Source: Clostridium sp.
GTDB lineage: Bacteria; Bacteroidota; Bacteroidia; Bacteroidales; Muribaculaceae
Length of the DNA stretch: 47,450 nt
NCBI GenBank assembly: GCA_023663805.1
Contig: JAMPGR010000001.1
Span: forward strand, 772,649 to 820,098
Direction: 5' to 3'
In this document: piece after piece, positions 8,893-17,415 of the stretch
How the letters are laid out: each line of letters opens with the position of its first letter
Numbering within the stretch: the stretch's first letter is position 1
The notes under the pieces: generated by a model
Database searches by the model: none
The model's input: the letters and a program-made list of their open reading frames with translations, nothing else
Told to the model about the DNA's origin: nothing
Position numbers and translations under genes: made by a program

Positions 8893-9918
8893 TTATTTGA
8901 CTTCCCAGACATCGCCTGCGAGAACCATATCGCGGAGCGAGCGGAAGTTACGGACCGAGCGCACCTTCTCGACCTGGTCTGTCAGGGCCTCGTCGTAGGA
9001 GGGGGCTTCGACGTCGCGGATGACGCCGAGAGCGAGCGGAAGGTCCGTACCGTCCATCATCGCGAGTTGCTGATGGAGGAAGTTCGAGGGGGTATGGGCG
9101 TCGTGGACGAGGACATCGTCGATTGTATAGCCCGATTCCGGGCCGAGTTCGACAGCCTTCAGGAGGAAACCATCCTGAACGATGCCGCGGTTGAAATCCT
9201 TGCCGAAAAGCATCTTGTCGCCGTGGCGGAGGATGATTGTCCGGGCGGCGCGGTGTTCGCGGTCGGTTATGGCGCTGTGGATTCCGTTGTTGAAGATGAC
9301 ACAGTTCTGGAGCATCTCGACAACCGATGTACCTTTGTGGCGTGCGGCGGCCTCCATGACGGCGCGGGATGTATCGAGGTCGACATCGAGGCTTCGGCCG
9401 AAGAAATTGCCGCGGGCGCCGAAGACCAGTTCGGCCGGGATAAACGGATCCTCTACGGTTCCGTAGGGCGAACTCTTCGAGACGAATCCGCGGGCCGATG
9501 TCGGCGAATACTGTCCCTTTGTCAGGCCGTAGATTTTGTTGTTGAACAGCAGGATGTTGATATCGATATTGCGGCGGACCGCGTGGATGAAATGGTTGCC
9601 GCCGATCGCGAGACCGTCGCCGTCGCCGGAAATCTGCCATACGGTCATCGCGGGATTAGCCAGTTTGAAGCCTGTCGCGACGGCTGCGGCGCGTCCGTGG
9701 ATTGTATGGAATCCATATGTATTCATGTAGTAGGGCAGACGCGAACTGCATCCTATGCCCGAAATGACGGCAGTCATATGGGGTGCAACGCCGAGAGAGG
9801 CCATCGCTTTCTGGAGGGAATTCAGGATTGCGTGGTCGCCGCATCCGGGGCACCATCTGACCGACTGGTCGCTCTTGAAGTCGGCGGCCGTATATGTTGT
9901 TGTTTCTGTTGTTTCCAT
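8893..9918 (-). CDS. korB: 2-oxoacid:ferredoxin oxidoreductase, beta subunit (KorB-like)
   Basis: The beta subunit binds thiamine pyrophosphate and a 4Fe-4S cluster. With the alpha subunit it oxidatively decarboxylates a 2-oxoacid, probably 2-oxoglutarate, to the acyl-CoA while reducing ferredoxin. The 341-residue protein has RWCPGCGDHAIL (cluster cysteines), SGIGCSSRLPYY, the TPP-binding ISGDGDGLAIGGNH and NNKIYGLTKGQYSPTS. It follows korA by 9 bases. As is common in Bacteroidales, the pair has no separate delta ferredoxin subunit alongside. Pyruvate or another 2-oxoacid as substrate cannot be excluded. Confidence 0.92.
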   Translation of the reverse strand: METTETTTYTAADFKSDQSVRWCPGCGDHAILNSLQKAMASLGVAPHMTAVISGIGCSSRLPYYMNTYGFHTIHGRAAAVATGFKLANPAMTVWQISGDGDGLAIGGNHFIHAVRRNIDINILLFNNKIYGLTKGQYSPTSARGFVSKSSPYGTVEDPFIPAELVFGARGNFFGRSLDVDLDTSRAVMEAAARHKGTSVVEMLQNCVIFNNGIHSAITDREHRAARTIILRHGDKMLFGKDFNRGIVQDGFLLKAVELGPESGYTIDDVLVHDAHTPSNFLHQQLAMMDGTDLPLALGVIRDVEAPSYDEALTDQVEKVRSVRNFRSLRDMVLAGDVWEVK

Positions 9919-9927
9919 CGCCTTGGT

Positions 9928-11820
9928 TTAATTGTTCTCTTCTTCGGTTATCATTTCGACTGCGAGACGGTTGTCGCGCCCGAGCAGTTCCCTGACGCGG
10001 TCGACGACCTCCGAGACCATGAAGGGTTGTCCCTGGATTTTGTTGATCCGCTCGATCATGACGTCGGGGAATTTCGACTGGAGATAGTCGGCGAACTGTC
10101 CGGTGTTCAACTCGGCGACGATAACGCGGCGGTAGCGGCGGAGAATGTCGGCGGTGTTGGCCGGGAGCGGGTTGATGTAGCGGAAATGGGCGAAGGCAAC
10201 GGGGAGGCCTTCAGCCGAGAGTTCGCCGGCGGCGGCACGGAGATGGCCGTATGTTCCGCCCCAGCCGACAAGGAGCGTGTCGGCTTTCAGATCGGCGTTA
10301 TACACTTCCAGTTCGGGGATATCGTCGGCAATACGGGCGATTTTCTCGCGCCGGGCCAAAACCATCTGCTCGTGGTTCGCCGGATCGTTCGAGAGGTTCC
10401 CGGATCGGAAATCCTTTTCGAGACCGCCGAGGCGGTGTTGCGCGCCGGGAGTTCCGGGGATTGCCCAGCGGCGCACCTTCGTCACCTCGTCGCGGTCATA
10501 GGGGCGGAACCCTTCGGCGGGGGTCTCGGTCAGCAGCGGAGCCTTGATCGCGGGATATTCGTCGGCGTCGGGGATCCGCCATGCCGACGAGCCGTTACCG
10601 ATAAAGGCGTCGGACAGAAGGATGACCGGCGTCATATGTTCGACAGCGATTCGGGCGGCTTCGAAAGCCATCGTGAAGCAGTCTGTCGGCGAGGCGGGAG
10701 CGACGACGGCGACGGGAGATTCGCCGTTGCGGCCGTAGAGCGCCTGCATCAGGTCTGTCTGCTCAGTCTTGGTCGGGAGGCCTGTCGAGGGCCCGCTGCG
10801 CTGGACGTCGATAACGACCAGCGGGAGTTCGGCCATGACGGCCAGACCGATACCTTCGCTCTTCAGGGCGAGACCGGGGCCGGAGGTCGAGGTGACGGCG
10901 AGATTTCCGGCAAACGAAGCACCGATTGCCGAGCATACGCCGGCGATTTCATCCTCCATTTGAACCGCCTTGACTCCGAGATCCTTGCGTTTGGCGAGTT
11001 CGTGGAGAATATCGGTCGCTGGAGTAATCGGGTAACTGCCGAGGAAGAGGGGGCGTCCCGCCTTTTCGGAAGCCATGATCAGGCCCCAGGCGGTTGCCGT
11101 GTTGCCGTTAATATCTGTGTAGAATCCGGGGCGGGCAGCCTCGGATTCGATCCGGTAGGTCGAGACTGAGGCGTGGATATTGTGGCCGTAATTGAAGCCG
11201 GCCTGGATGACAGCCCTGTTGGCTTCGAAGACGGCGGGTTTCTTAGCGAATTTGCGGCGGAGGAAGTTGATTGCGTTTTCGAGCGGGCGGTCAAAGAGCC
11301 AGCAGACGAGTCCGAGGGCGAAAATGTTGCGACATTTCATGACCGACTTGTTGTCGAGTCCGCTGTCGGCCAGGGCGGCCTTCGTCATCGATGTGACGGG
11401 TACTTCGACGATCTGGGCGTTCAGGCCGAGTTCGCGGAAGGGGTTGTCGGTCTTGAACAGAGCCTTCTTCAGGTCCGCCTCGCGGAACGAGTCGATATCG
11501 ACGATTATGACCCCTCCGGGCTTGACAAAGCGGGAGTGCTGCTTCAGGGCGGCGGGGTTCATGGCTACAAGCACGTCGCACTGGTCGCCGGGCGTATGCA
11601 CCTCGGCGCCGACACTGACCTGAAAGCCCGACACACCGCCGAGCGAACCCTGCGGAGCGCGGATTTCGGCCGGGTAGTCGGGGAAAGTCGACACCTGGTT
11701 GCCGAGTTCGGCCGAGACGTTGGTGAAGATATTGCCCGCAAGTTGCATACCGTCGCCGGAGTCGCCGGAGAAGCGGACAACGACCTTGTCGAGCGCCTTA
11801 ATGTTTGTTTCTTCTAACAT
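9928..11820 (-). CDS. korA: 2-oxoacid:ferredoxin oxidoreductase, fused gamma-alpha subunit (KorA-like)
   Basis: This 630-residue protein is the usual fusion of the gamma domain and the alpha subunit. The gamma domain covers about 10-200, with VVRFSGDSGDGMQLAGNIF and GVSGFQVSVGAEVHTPGDQ. The alpha part binds the pyrimidine side of thiamine pyrophosphate (about 210-600), with GSYPITPATDILHELAKR, VQMEDEIAGVCSAIGASFAG and TSTSGPGLALKSEGIGLAVM. With KorB it forms the catalytic core that links 2-oxoacid oxidation to ferredoxin in anaerobic metabolism; in Bacteroidales the enzyme can also run reductively. It heads a korA-korB-mutS run with its own promoter box upstream (11909-11916). Confidence 0.93.
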   Translation of the reverse strand: MLEETNIKALDKVVVRFSGDSGDGMQLAGNIFTNVSAELGNQVSTFPDYPAEIRAPQGSLGGVSGFQVSVGAEVHTPGDQCDVLVAMNPAALKQHSRFVKPGGVIIVDIDSFREADLKKALFKTDNPFRELGLNAQIVEVPVTSMTKAALADSGLDNKSVMKCRNIFALGLVCWLFDRPLENAINFLRRKFAKKPAVFEANRAVIQAGFNYGHNIHASVSTYRIESEAARPGFYTDINGNTATAWGLIMASEKAGRPLFLGSYPITPATDILHELAKRKDLGVKAVQMEDEIAGVCSAIGASFAGNLAVTSTSGPGLALKSEGIGLAVMAELPLVVIDVQRSGPSTGLPTKTEQTDLMQALYGRNGESPVAVVAPASPTDCFTMAFEAARIAVEHMTPVILLSDAFIGNGSSAWRIPDADEYPAIKAPLLTETPAEGFRPYDRDEVTKVRRWAIPGTPGAQHRLGGLEKDFRSGNLSNDPANHEQMVLARREKIARIADDIPELEVYNADLKADTLLVGWGGTYGHLRAAAGELSAEGLPVAFAHFRYINPLPANTADILRRYRRVIVAELNTGQFADYLQSKFPDVMIERINKIQGQPFMVSEVVDRVRELLGRDNRLAVEMITEEENN

Positions 11821-11908
11821 GGTTTTAGAAAGATATTTAATTTTGTCAAGGTAATTCGAATTATTCAGATGGGCCGGACATGCCGGCCGCCGGGCCGGAA
11901 TATCCGTG

Positions 11909-11916
11909 CAAAAGTA
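11909..11916 (-). promoter_or_regulatory. -7 box of the korA promoter
   Basis: Read on the minus strand the box is TACTTTTG, matching TAnnTTTG. It lies 88 bases before ATG 11820. The leader between them contains a G+C-rich hairpin-forming segment built from GGCCGG and CCGGCC blocks (about 11873-11899), which could affect translation or transcript stability. Confidence 0.5.
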
Positions 11917-11934
11917 ACGATTTTTTTCGGCATA

Positions 11935-13194
11935 TCACTCTCCGGAGTCATAATTTCCCGGCTTCGGGCCGTAGACGAGGGTCATTTCGCGCGAGGGGTC
12001 TAGGGTCTGGCGGGCGGCGCGGCTGATGTCGCCGGGGGTGACGCGCCGGTAGCGCTCGAGGGTCTCGTTGATGTCGTCGTCGGCGATCTCCGCCTGGGCC
12101 ATGTTCATCGCCTGCGACAGATAGCCGACCGAGTTGAACGTCAGATTGCTTTCGTATCGGTTGATAACGCGCCGGAGTTCTCGCTTGTCGCATCCCCCCT
12201 CAACCAGCCGGGCGACCTCGCGGCGGATCGCCTCGCGCCCCTTTTTCAGGGTCGAGGGGTCGTTGTCGGCCATACGCGCCGAGACGAGGAAAAGCCCCGG
12301 TTCGTCGCTTCCGAGGATCGAAGCGTCGATATCGGCGAAGAGGGTCGTCCCGAGCAGGAGATTGCGGTAGAAGCGCGACGACTTCCCGCTTCCGAGAAGG
12401 TCGGAGACAAGATCAGTTGCTTCGTAGAGGGGATCGTGGCATCCCCCCATCGGGTAGGCCACGACGATCTGTGCGTTCGGAACATTTTCCTCGACGCGAA
12501 CCTCGCGGGGAGCCCCGACCGGAGGTTCGGGGCTATAGAGGCGCGGGGCTATATCGCGGCGTGGAATGTCGCCGAACCATTTCTGCGCGAGCATGACGGT
12601 CCGTTCGAAACTGATGTTTCCGGCGACGGCGAGAACGGCGTTGTTCGGAGCGTAGTGGCTGTAGAAAAAGCGGCGCACGTCCTCTTCGGTGACCCGCTCG
12701 ATATGGGCGATTTCGCGGCCGATGGTCGGGTAGCCGTAGGGGTGGCGGCGGTAGGCCATAGCCCGGAGATAATGTGACATATCGCCGTAGGGCTTGTTAA
12801 GACATGTCTCCTTGAATTCTTCGATAACGACGTCGCGCTGGATTTCGAGCGAGCGCGGGCTGAAGGCGAGTCCGAGCATCCGGTCGCTCTCGAGCCAGAA
12901 AGCGGTCTCGGCGTTGACGGCCGGAAGGATGTCGTAGAAGTTGGTGTAGTCGTTGCTTGTCCAGGCGTTGTTCCAGCCGCCGGCATTCTCGATCGCGCCG
13001 TCGAAATCCGGGACATTGACCGAGCCGCCGAACATCAGGTGTTCGAACAGATGGGCCATCCCGGTCAGCGAGGGGTCCTCGTCGCGCGACCCGACGTTGT
13101 AGATCACGTCGACGGCCACCATCGTGACTGTCGGGTCGAAATGGTGGACGATGCGGAGTCCGTTTCCGAGCGTATGGCGGTTGACGCTGATCAT
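11935..13194 (-). CDS. M16 family zinc metallopeptidase
   Basis: This 419-residue protein is a pitrilysin/processing-peptidase type enzyme. The inverted zinc motif HxxEH is intact (H48, E51, H52 in AHLFEHLMFGG). The substrate-domain segment with the R/Y pair, typical of catalytic halves, is seen near the C-terminal half (SGKSSRFYRNLLLG). There is no signal peptide, so it is probably cytoplasmic or not exported by Sec. At 419 residues it is a single-unit form that would dimerise or pair with another M16 protein. It begins 3 bases after the stop of the cyclophilin gene and is the last gene of a three-gene operon. Confidence 0.93.
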   Translation of the reverse strand: MISVNRHTLGNGLRIVHHFDPTVTMVAVDVIYNVGSRDEDPSLTGMAHLFEHLMFGGSVNVPDFDGAIENAGGWNNAWTSNDYTNFYDILPAVNAETAFWLESDRMLGLAFSPRSLEIQRDVVIEEFKETCLNKPYGDMSHYLRAMAYRRHPYGYPTIGREIAHIERVTEEDVRRFFYSHYAPNNAVLAVAGNISFERTVMLAQKWFGDIPRRDIAPRLYSPEPPVGAPREVRVEENVPNAQIVVAYPMGGCHDPLYEATDLVSDLLGSGKSSRFYRNLLLGTTLFADIDASILGSDEPGLFLVSARMADNDPSTLKKGREAIRREVARLVEGGCDKRELRRVINRYESNLTFNSVGYLSQAMNMAQAEIADDDINETLERYRRVTPGDISRAARQTLDPSREMTLVYGPKPGNYDSGE

Positions 13195-13197
13195 CCG

Positions 13198-14085
13198 CTA
13201 TTTGTCGATTTCGACCGAGAGGATTCTGACATCCTCGAGGGGACGGTCGTTCCGGTCGGTTTCGGAATGTTGGATCCGGTCGACGACATCCATTCCGTCG
13301 ATAACTTCGCCGTAGACCGTGTAGGTTCCGTCGAGGTGGGGCGTCCCGCCGACGGTCGTGTAGGCCTCGCGCTGTTCAGCGGTGAAGCGGGGAGGATTCT
13401 CCCTGACCGCTTCGGTCGCTTTGGCGGCGAGTTCATCCTGGAGCTGGCGCAGGGCGGGGAGGTCGCGGTTGCGGCGCAGGGCCATGATCGTGTCGCGCTG
13501 CTCGCCGGCGAGGCGGTTGAACTGGTCCTGAAGAGCCTGGCGTTCCATCGATTTCTCCATTGTGTCGAGCTGGGCGTCGGTATAGACCTTTCCGGTCACG
13601 ATATAGAACTGCGAGCCGCTCGAACGGCGTTCGGGGTTCGTCGCGTCCCCCTGTCGGGCGGCGGCGAGGGCTCCGCGGCGGTGGAAATGCTCGGGATATC
13701 GGATTTCGGCGTCGATCTGGTATGAGGGATCGCCGGCGCCGAGCATTTTCCCGGCGGGGGCGTTGCGCGATTCGGGATCACCACCCTGGATCATGAAGTC
13801 GGAGATAACGCGATGGAAGAGCAGTCCGTCGTAGTATCCCTCGGATGCGAGACGGATGAAATTCTGCTGATGTTTCGGGGTGTCGCCGTAGAGGCGCAGG
13901 CGGATGTCTCCGGCAGTTGTCCGGAGCGTTACGATACGGTCCCCGGCATCGGGGGTTGTCTGGGCGGTCTGGTTCATTGTTCGGGATGTTTCGGGATTGG
14001 CCGACCGGCCCTCGGCGGCGAATATCGCGAAAAGGAGCGTAACGAGGGTCAGAAGGTGTCTGAAAAAACAGGATGTATATTTCAT
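13198..14085 (-). CDS. Exported cyclophilin-type peptidyl-prolyl isomerase
   Basis: The 295-residue protein starts with a Sec-type signal peptide (KYTSCFFRHLLTLVTLLFAI, then A-rich) and continues with a cyclophilin fold. Signature segments are LFHRVISDFMIQGGDP, GSQFYIVTG and, near the end, TVYGEVIDGMDVVDRI. Between the last two is a charged helical insert of about 75 residues, which Bacteroidetes members of the family often carry. It catalyses proline cis-trans isomerisation of proteins outside the cytoplasm. ATG 14085 is chosen because it overlaps the stop of the preceding gene by four bases (ATGA). Upstream in-frame sequence is the shadow of that gene. Confidence 0.93.
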   Translation of the reverse strand: MKYTSCFFRHLLTLVTLLFAIFAAEGRSANPETSRTMNQTAQTTPDAGDRIVTLRTTAGDIRLRLYGDTPKHQQNFIRLASEGYYDGLLFHRVISDFMIQGGDPESRNAPAGKMLGAGDPSYQIDAEIRYPEHFHRRGALAAARQGDATNPERRSSGSQFYIVTGKVYTDAQLDTMEKSMERQALQDQFNRLAGEQRDTIMALRRNRDLPALRQLQDELAAKATEAVRENPPRFTAEQREAYTTVGGTPHLDGTYTVYGEVIDGMDVVDRIQHSETDRNDRPLEDVRILSVEIDK

Positions 14086-14456
14086 ATTCCTGTCGGATAC
14101 AGGCGTTTGTAGATCCGGCGGAAGTTGTTGTCGGATGCAGTCAGTTCGGCGGCGTGCTCCTGGTAGTCCTCTCCCCATATACTCTGGAGCAGGTCGACGA
14201 GATAGCGGCGTTCGCGGTCTTTTTCGATTGCGGCGGCAATAAGGCGGTCGATGTGGTCGCGGTATCCCTCGCTGTCGATGGCGTTCAGATATCGGGCAGC
14301 GCTGACGGCGAACTGGCCGTTCGGGTCGCATGTAATCAGGTTGTCGACCAGGTCGGGCATAATGTGGTCACATGCGCCGATATGGTTCGCGATATATTCG
14401 TAGGTCAGGAGCCCGTCGGGGTCTTTGCCTAATTTCTTCTTCAGTTCTTCGTCCAT
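14082..14456 (-). CDS. Small acidic helical protein of unknown function
   Basis: This 124-residue protein is predicted to be all-helical and acidic, starting MDEELKKKLGKDPDGLL and containing VDNLITCDPNGQFAVSAARY. I do not recognise a named family; it reads like a conserved Bacteroidales hypothetical protein. The ATG at 14456 is chosen. An upstream TTG (14480) in the same frame overlaps the promoter box at 14478-14485 and is unlikely to be used. It is the first gene of the operon with the cyclophilin (ATGA overlap) and the M16 peptidase. Confidence 0.75.
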   Translation of the reverse strand: MDEELKKKLGKDPDGLLTYEYIANHIGACDHIMPDLVDNLITCDPNGQFAVSAARYLNAIDSEGYRDHIDRLIAAAIEKDRERRYLVDLLQSIWGEDYQEHAAELTASDNNFRRIYKRLYPTGI

Positions 14457-14477
14457 GATGATTTCAGATTGACGCGA

Positions 14478-14485
14478 CAAAAGTA
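14478..14485 (-). promoter_or_regulatory. -7 box of the cyclophilin/M16 operon
   Basis: On the minus strand the box reads TACTTTTG and lies 21 bases before ATG 14456. A run of T/A bases follows upstream; no clean -33 TTTG was seen. Confidence 0.55.
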
Positions 14486-14510
14486 ATCATTTTTTTCGAC
14501 ATTGGAGAAA

Positions 14511-14545
14511 AAAGCCCCGCAGAGGTTCTCGGTCTGCGGGGCTTT
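14511..14545 (-). terminator. Rho-independent terminator of the Pro/Asn-rich protein gene
   Basis: A perfect 12-bp stem (AAAGCCCCGCAG / CTGCGGGGCTTT) with an 11-base loop is followed on the minus strand by a T-rich tract (14510 downwards). It begins 18 bases after the stop of the gene at 14564-15520. Confidence 0.9.
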
Positions 14546-14563
14546 CCCAGTTCAGGGGGGATA

Positions 14564-15520
14564 TCAATAGCGGCCGACTCGGAGGGTTGTGTAGAAACGC
14601 ATTGCCCCGTCGCAGGTCTCGGGGGCGTAGCCGAGGGTGATATAGCCGCTTCCGGGAGTATACCAGGTTGCCAGGGTCGCTCCGTAGGCCGGAGTCGTGA
14701 CCGAAACCGGGGCGCCGTAGGCGCTCATCAGTGCATTATAAACCATCGAATAGCGTGCGCGGTCTGAATAAGGGGTTGAATAACTGTATTGCGAGCCGAC
14801 CAGAGCGCCGTTGTCGTAGTAGAGCATCGCGTCGGGCCAGAGGTTATTCAGCTGGTTGACATCGCGGAGATAAACAACGCCGTTCTGGTATCCGTCGACA
14901 TTATAGCCGGAGTTTAAGAGCATGTCGATCGAAGTCGCGAGGGCTGTTCCAAATGCAATGCCAAGAATTGTCGACACGCGGGGTACGCGCGGCCCGGGAC
15001 GCCACGACGGCGGGGGTGGCGGAACGGGACTGTGCCATGAATGGACAACCGGGCGATATGGTCTCGCAGGGGGTGGTGTCATATATCCTCCCGGGCGCGA
15101 GGGTGGTCTGACGCCCGGACGCGACGGCTGGGGCTGGGGACGATGGTTATTCTGGGGCGGACGCTGGGGCTGGCTGTGACCGCTGTTGTTGCCCGGGCGA
15201 TTATTTCCCTGGTGGTTGCCGTTATTCTGGGGCGGACGCTGAGGCTGGTTGTTTCCGCCGTTGTTTCCCGGACGCTGACCGTTGTTCTGGTTTCCGGGGC
15301 GGCCGGACTGCTGGGGTTTCCGAGAGCCATTATGCCGGGCACCGGGGCGCTGGCCACCGCGGTTTCCGTTATTGTTTTTCCGGTCGCGCTGGCTGTTGTT
15401 GTGCTGACGCTCGCGCGATGACTGTTCTGTCGAGGTTAATGAACCGGCTGTAACCGGCATAGCCATTGCAATACAAAGCATGCCGGAGATGAATGTTCGG
15501 AAGAATCGGTTTGTTTTCAT
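14564..15520 (-). CDS. Secreted Pro/Asn/Gly/Gln-rich low-complexity protein
   Basis: The 318-residue product has a clear signal peptide (MKTNRFFRTFISGMLCIAMA, then MPVTAGS). A low-complexity region follows (about 35-175), made of N, G, Q, R and P; within it a 25-residue unit containing QPQRPPQNN is repeated twice in tandem (75-bp period in the DNA, from about 15147 and 15222). The second half changes character. It has a short hydrophobic segment (STILGIAFGTALATSIDMLL) and a folded-looking C-terminal domain rich in Tyr and Gly (about 200-318). The basic disordered part could bind cell wall or nucleic acid, but no function can be assigned. It is monocistronic, divergent from pyrE, with its own terminator. 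Confidence 0.85.
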   Translation of the reverse strand: MKTNRFFRTFISGMLCIAMAMPVTAGSLTSTEQSSRERQHNNSQRDRKNNNGNRGGQRPGARHNGSRKPQQSGRPGNQNNGQRPGNNGGNNQPQRPPQNNGNHQGNNRPGNNSGHSQPQRPPQNNHRPQPQPSRPGVRPPSRPGGYMTPPPARPYRPVVHSWHSPVPPPPPSWRPGPRVPRVSTILGIAFGTALATSIDMLLNSGYNVDGYQNGVVYLRDVNQLNNLWPDAMLYYDNGALVGSQYSYSTPYSDRARYSMVYNALMSAYGAPVSVTTPAYGATLATWYTPGSGYITLGYAPETCDGAMRFYTTLRVGRY

Positions 15521-15582
15521 TGCTTTGTCGTTTTATAGTTATAGACATTCTCCGGTCGAAAAAGTTTAGTCGCGAAAATAAA

Positions 15583-15614
15583 TTTGGAAAATCGGTCAGA
15601 AAAGAGTATTTTTG
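15583..15614 (+). promoter_or_regulatory. Promoter of pyrE
   Basis: TTTG at 15583-15586 and TATTTTTG at 15607-15614 are separated by 20 bases, the spacing expected for the Bacteroidetes -33/-7 promoter. The predicted leader to ATG 15653 is about 30 bases. Confidence 0.75.
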
Positions 15615-15652
15615 CACCTTAATAACCGAAATCCGCCAAAAGAACAGACACT

Positions 15653-16294
15653 ATGGAACAAATCGACAAAATCTTAGCTGAAAAACTACTCCGCATCAGC
15701 GCCATCAAACTCCAGCCCGAACATCCCTTCACATGGGCTTCGGGATGGAACTCCCCGATATATACTGACAATCGAAAGACATTGTCTTACCCCGAGATCC
15801 GTACGTTCATCAAAGTCGAACTCTGCCGGATGATCATGGAGAACTTCCCCCGCCCCGACGCCATCGCCGGCGTCGCTACCGGAGCGATCGCCCAGGGCGC
15901 GCTCGTCGCCGACGAACTTGGCCTCCCCTATGTCTACGTCCGCTCGGCTCCGAAGGACCATGGCCTCGAGAACCTGATCGAAGGGAGCCTCAACCCCGGC
16001 CAGAAGGTCGTCGTCATCGAGGACCTGATATCGACAGGCGCCAGTTCGCTGAAGGCCTGCGAGGCGATCCGCGCCGCCGGATGCGAGGTTGTCGGAATGG
16101 CCGCGATGTTCTCCTATAACTTCCCCGTCGCGACAAAAGCTTTCGCCGACAAGAATGTCACCCTGATGACCCTGAGCAACTACAACGCGATGCTCGAGGC
16201 AGCGCTCGCCGCGAACTATATCAGCGCCAAAGACCTCGACACCCTGAAGGAATGGCGCGAGGATCCGGCCAACTGGATTCCCCGTATCGACTGA
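15653..16294 (+). CDS. pyrE: Orotate phosphoribosyltransferase
   Basis: PyrE joins orotate and PRPP to make orotidine 5'-phosphate in pyrimidine synthesis. The 213-residue protein carries the substrate loop FTWASGWNSPIYTDNRKTLS, GVATGAIAQGALVADELGLP, and the PRPP-binding motif VVVIEDLISTGASSLKA. Length is normal. The upstream promoter is well formed. The next two genes follow on the same strand, but a strong hairpin at 16323-16354 lies in between. Confidence 0.97.
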   Translation: MEQIDKILAEKLLRISAIKLQPEHPFTWASGWNSPIYTDNRKTLSYPEIRTFIKVELCRMIMENFPRPDAIAGVATGAIAQGALVADELGLPYVYVRSAPKDHGLENLIEGSLNPGQKVVVIEDLISTGASSLKACEAIRAAGCEVVGMAAMFSYNFPVATKAFADKNVTLMTLSNYNAMLEAALAANYISAKDLDTLKEWREDPANWIPRID

Positions 16295-16322
16295 CCGTCG
16301 GACAGCAGATGAACTGACACCG

Positions 16323-16354
16323 ACAGCGGGTCCGCTCCGGAGCGGACCCGCTGT
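16323..16354 (+). terminator. Perfect 16-bp inverted repeat after pyrE
   Basis: The 32 bases are a perfect palindrome centred at 16338/16339 (left part ACAGCGGGTCCGCTCC). Because no T-run follows, it may act as a weak terminator, an RNA-stabilising hairpin or an attenuator between pyrE and the downstream genes. Confidence 0.6.
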
Positions 16355-16390
16355 TCGGAAATACAGAACGCAAACACATTCCAATATCAA

Positions 16391-16822
16391 ATGGCACTCT
16401 ACAGCAGCAAACCGGTCGTCATCGACCAGCCCGCCGAACTCCTCTACCAGCGCCTGAGCGACTTCTCGACCTACCAGGAGCGTCTCGACCAGATTCCCGA
16501 AGATGTGCGCCGCAAAGTCGGCGACGTACGCTTCACTCCCGATTCTATTCTGATTAACGCCGCGCCTGTCGGCGAGATTGCCTTCGAAGTAACCGAACGC
16601 GTTGCCCCGTCGCTCGTTGTCCTGAAAGCGAAGAATGCTCCGGTCGACATGAGCCTCCGGCTCGAACTGACCCCTGAAGGGGAAGAGAAGAGTTCTGTCA
16701 TATCTTCGATCGACGTAGATATCCCGGTATTCCTCCGCCCGATGGTCGGGGGGAAGATGCAGGAGGCCGCCGACAAGTTCGCCGAACTTCTGGCAACCTT
16801 CTTCGGAGGAACAAAAGCGTGA
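16391..16822 (+). CDS. SRPBCC-fold (START-like) small protein
   Basis: This 143-residue protein has the pattern of the helix-grip (SRPBCC/polyketide cyclase-like) fold. It has an N-terminal strand and helix (VVIDQPAELLYQRLSDFSTYQE), alternating strands (VGEIAFEVTERVAPSLVVLKA, MSLRLELTPEG) and a long amphipathic C-terminal helix (GGKMQEAADKFAELLATFFG). The family binds hydrophobic ligands, but no ligand can be named. Bacteroidales often have such a gene downstream of pyrE. Its stop overlaps the GTG start of the next gene by four bases. Confidence 0.75.
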   Translation: MALYSSKPVVIDQPAELLYQRLSDFSTYQERLDQIPEDVRRKVGDVRFTPDSILINAAPVGEIAFEVTERVAPSLVVLKAKNAPVDMSLRLELTPEGEEKSSVISSIDVDIPVFLRPMVGGKMQEAADKFAELLATFFGGTKA

Positions 16823-17322
16823 AAATACATTCAATTCTCCTTGGCTTTCTGGTGGCCGCTGTCGCGATTTTGCCGGCCGGTTGCAAATCGGTCGACGACG
16901 ACCGTATTCCACGTGTCCCCGTCCGTATCCAGTTCCAGACAATGGGCGACTGGATTACATACGGTGTCGGCGGAGCGGGGGAAACACGCCGGTTTATCCT
17001 CGCCACCCGCGAGCCCGCCGGATTCCCCTACACGAGCCTGTCGGCGACAGGCTACGGCGGTGTTCTGCTCGTCTGCGACTACGACGGGCAGTACCGGGTC
17101 TTCGATCTTGCATGTCCGGTCGAGTGTCGTCCGACGGTCCGGATCAACGTCATTATGGACTCCGGCACTCCGCGGGGGGAATGTCCCGAATGCCACAGCA
17201 CATACGACGTTTTCCGCTGGGGGGGCCCGCTTGGCGGAACGGCTGCCCGGAAAGGTTATGGCCTGACCCACTATGTCGTCGGGCCGGGATTGAACGGCGA
17301 AGCTATGCTGATAACCAACTGA
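16819..17322 (+). CDS. Rieske-like lipoprotein with an all-cysteine ligand pattern
   Basis: The 167-residue product starts with GTG in a GTGA overlap with the previous gene. It has a lipoprotein signal with the lipobox LPAGC (Cys22). The rest resembles a Rieske domain: VFDLACPVEC (C99, C103), then ECPECHSTYD (C122, C125, H126) followed by GGPLGGTA and LTHYVV, which match the second Rieske loop and its C-terminal strand. In a standard Rieske protein the motifs are CxH and CxxH. Here both histidine positions are replaced (Val101 and Cys125), leaving four cysteines. It may hold a [2Fe-2S] cluster with four Cys ligands, zinc, or only a structural core. It is probably periplasm-facing and membrane-anchored. 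Confidence 0.75.
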   Translation: MKIHSILLGFLVAAVAILPAGCKSVDDDRIPRVPVRIQFQTMGDWITYGVGGAGETRRFILATREPAGFPYTSLSATGYGGVLLVCDYDGQYRVFDLACPVECRPTVRINVIMDSGTPRGECPECHSTYDVFRWGGPLGGTAARKGYGLTHYVVGPGLNGEAMLITN

Positions 17323-17335
17323 CGAACGAAAAAAA

Positions 17336-17367
17336 CTTGCACAGTCGGAGGAGATTCCTTAACTTTG
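17336..17367 (+). promoter_or_regulatory. Promoter of tRNA-Leu
   Basis: CTTG at 17336-17339 and TAACTTTG at 17360-17367 are separated by 20 bases. The -7 box ends 48 bases before the mature tRNA start. Confidence 0.7.
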
Positions 17368-17415
17368 CAACCGGAATGGTCGCTCTGCGGCGTTATTCCG
17401 TTATATAGCGAGGAT

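Noticed and set aside
8800..11169. Open frame of 789 codons on the plus strand
   Set aside because: It lies antisense to korA and korB, has odd composition and no domain; it arises from high G+C content.
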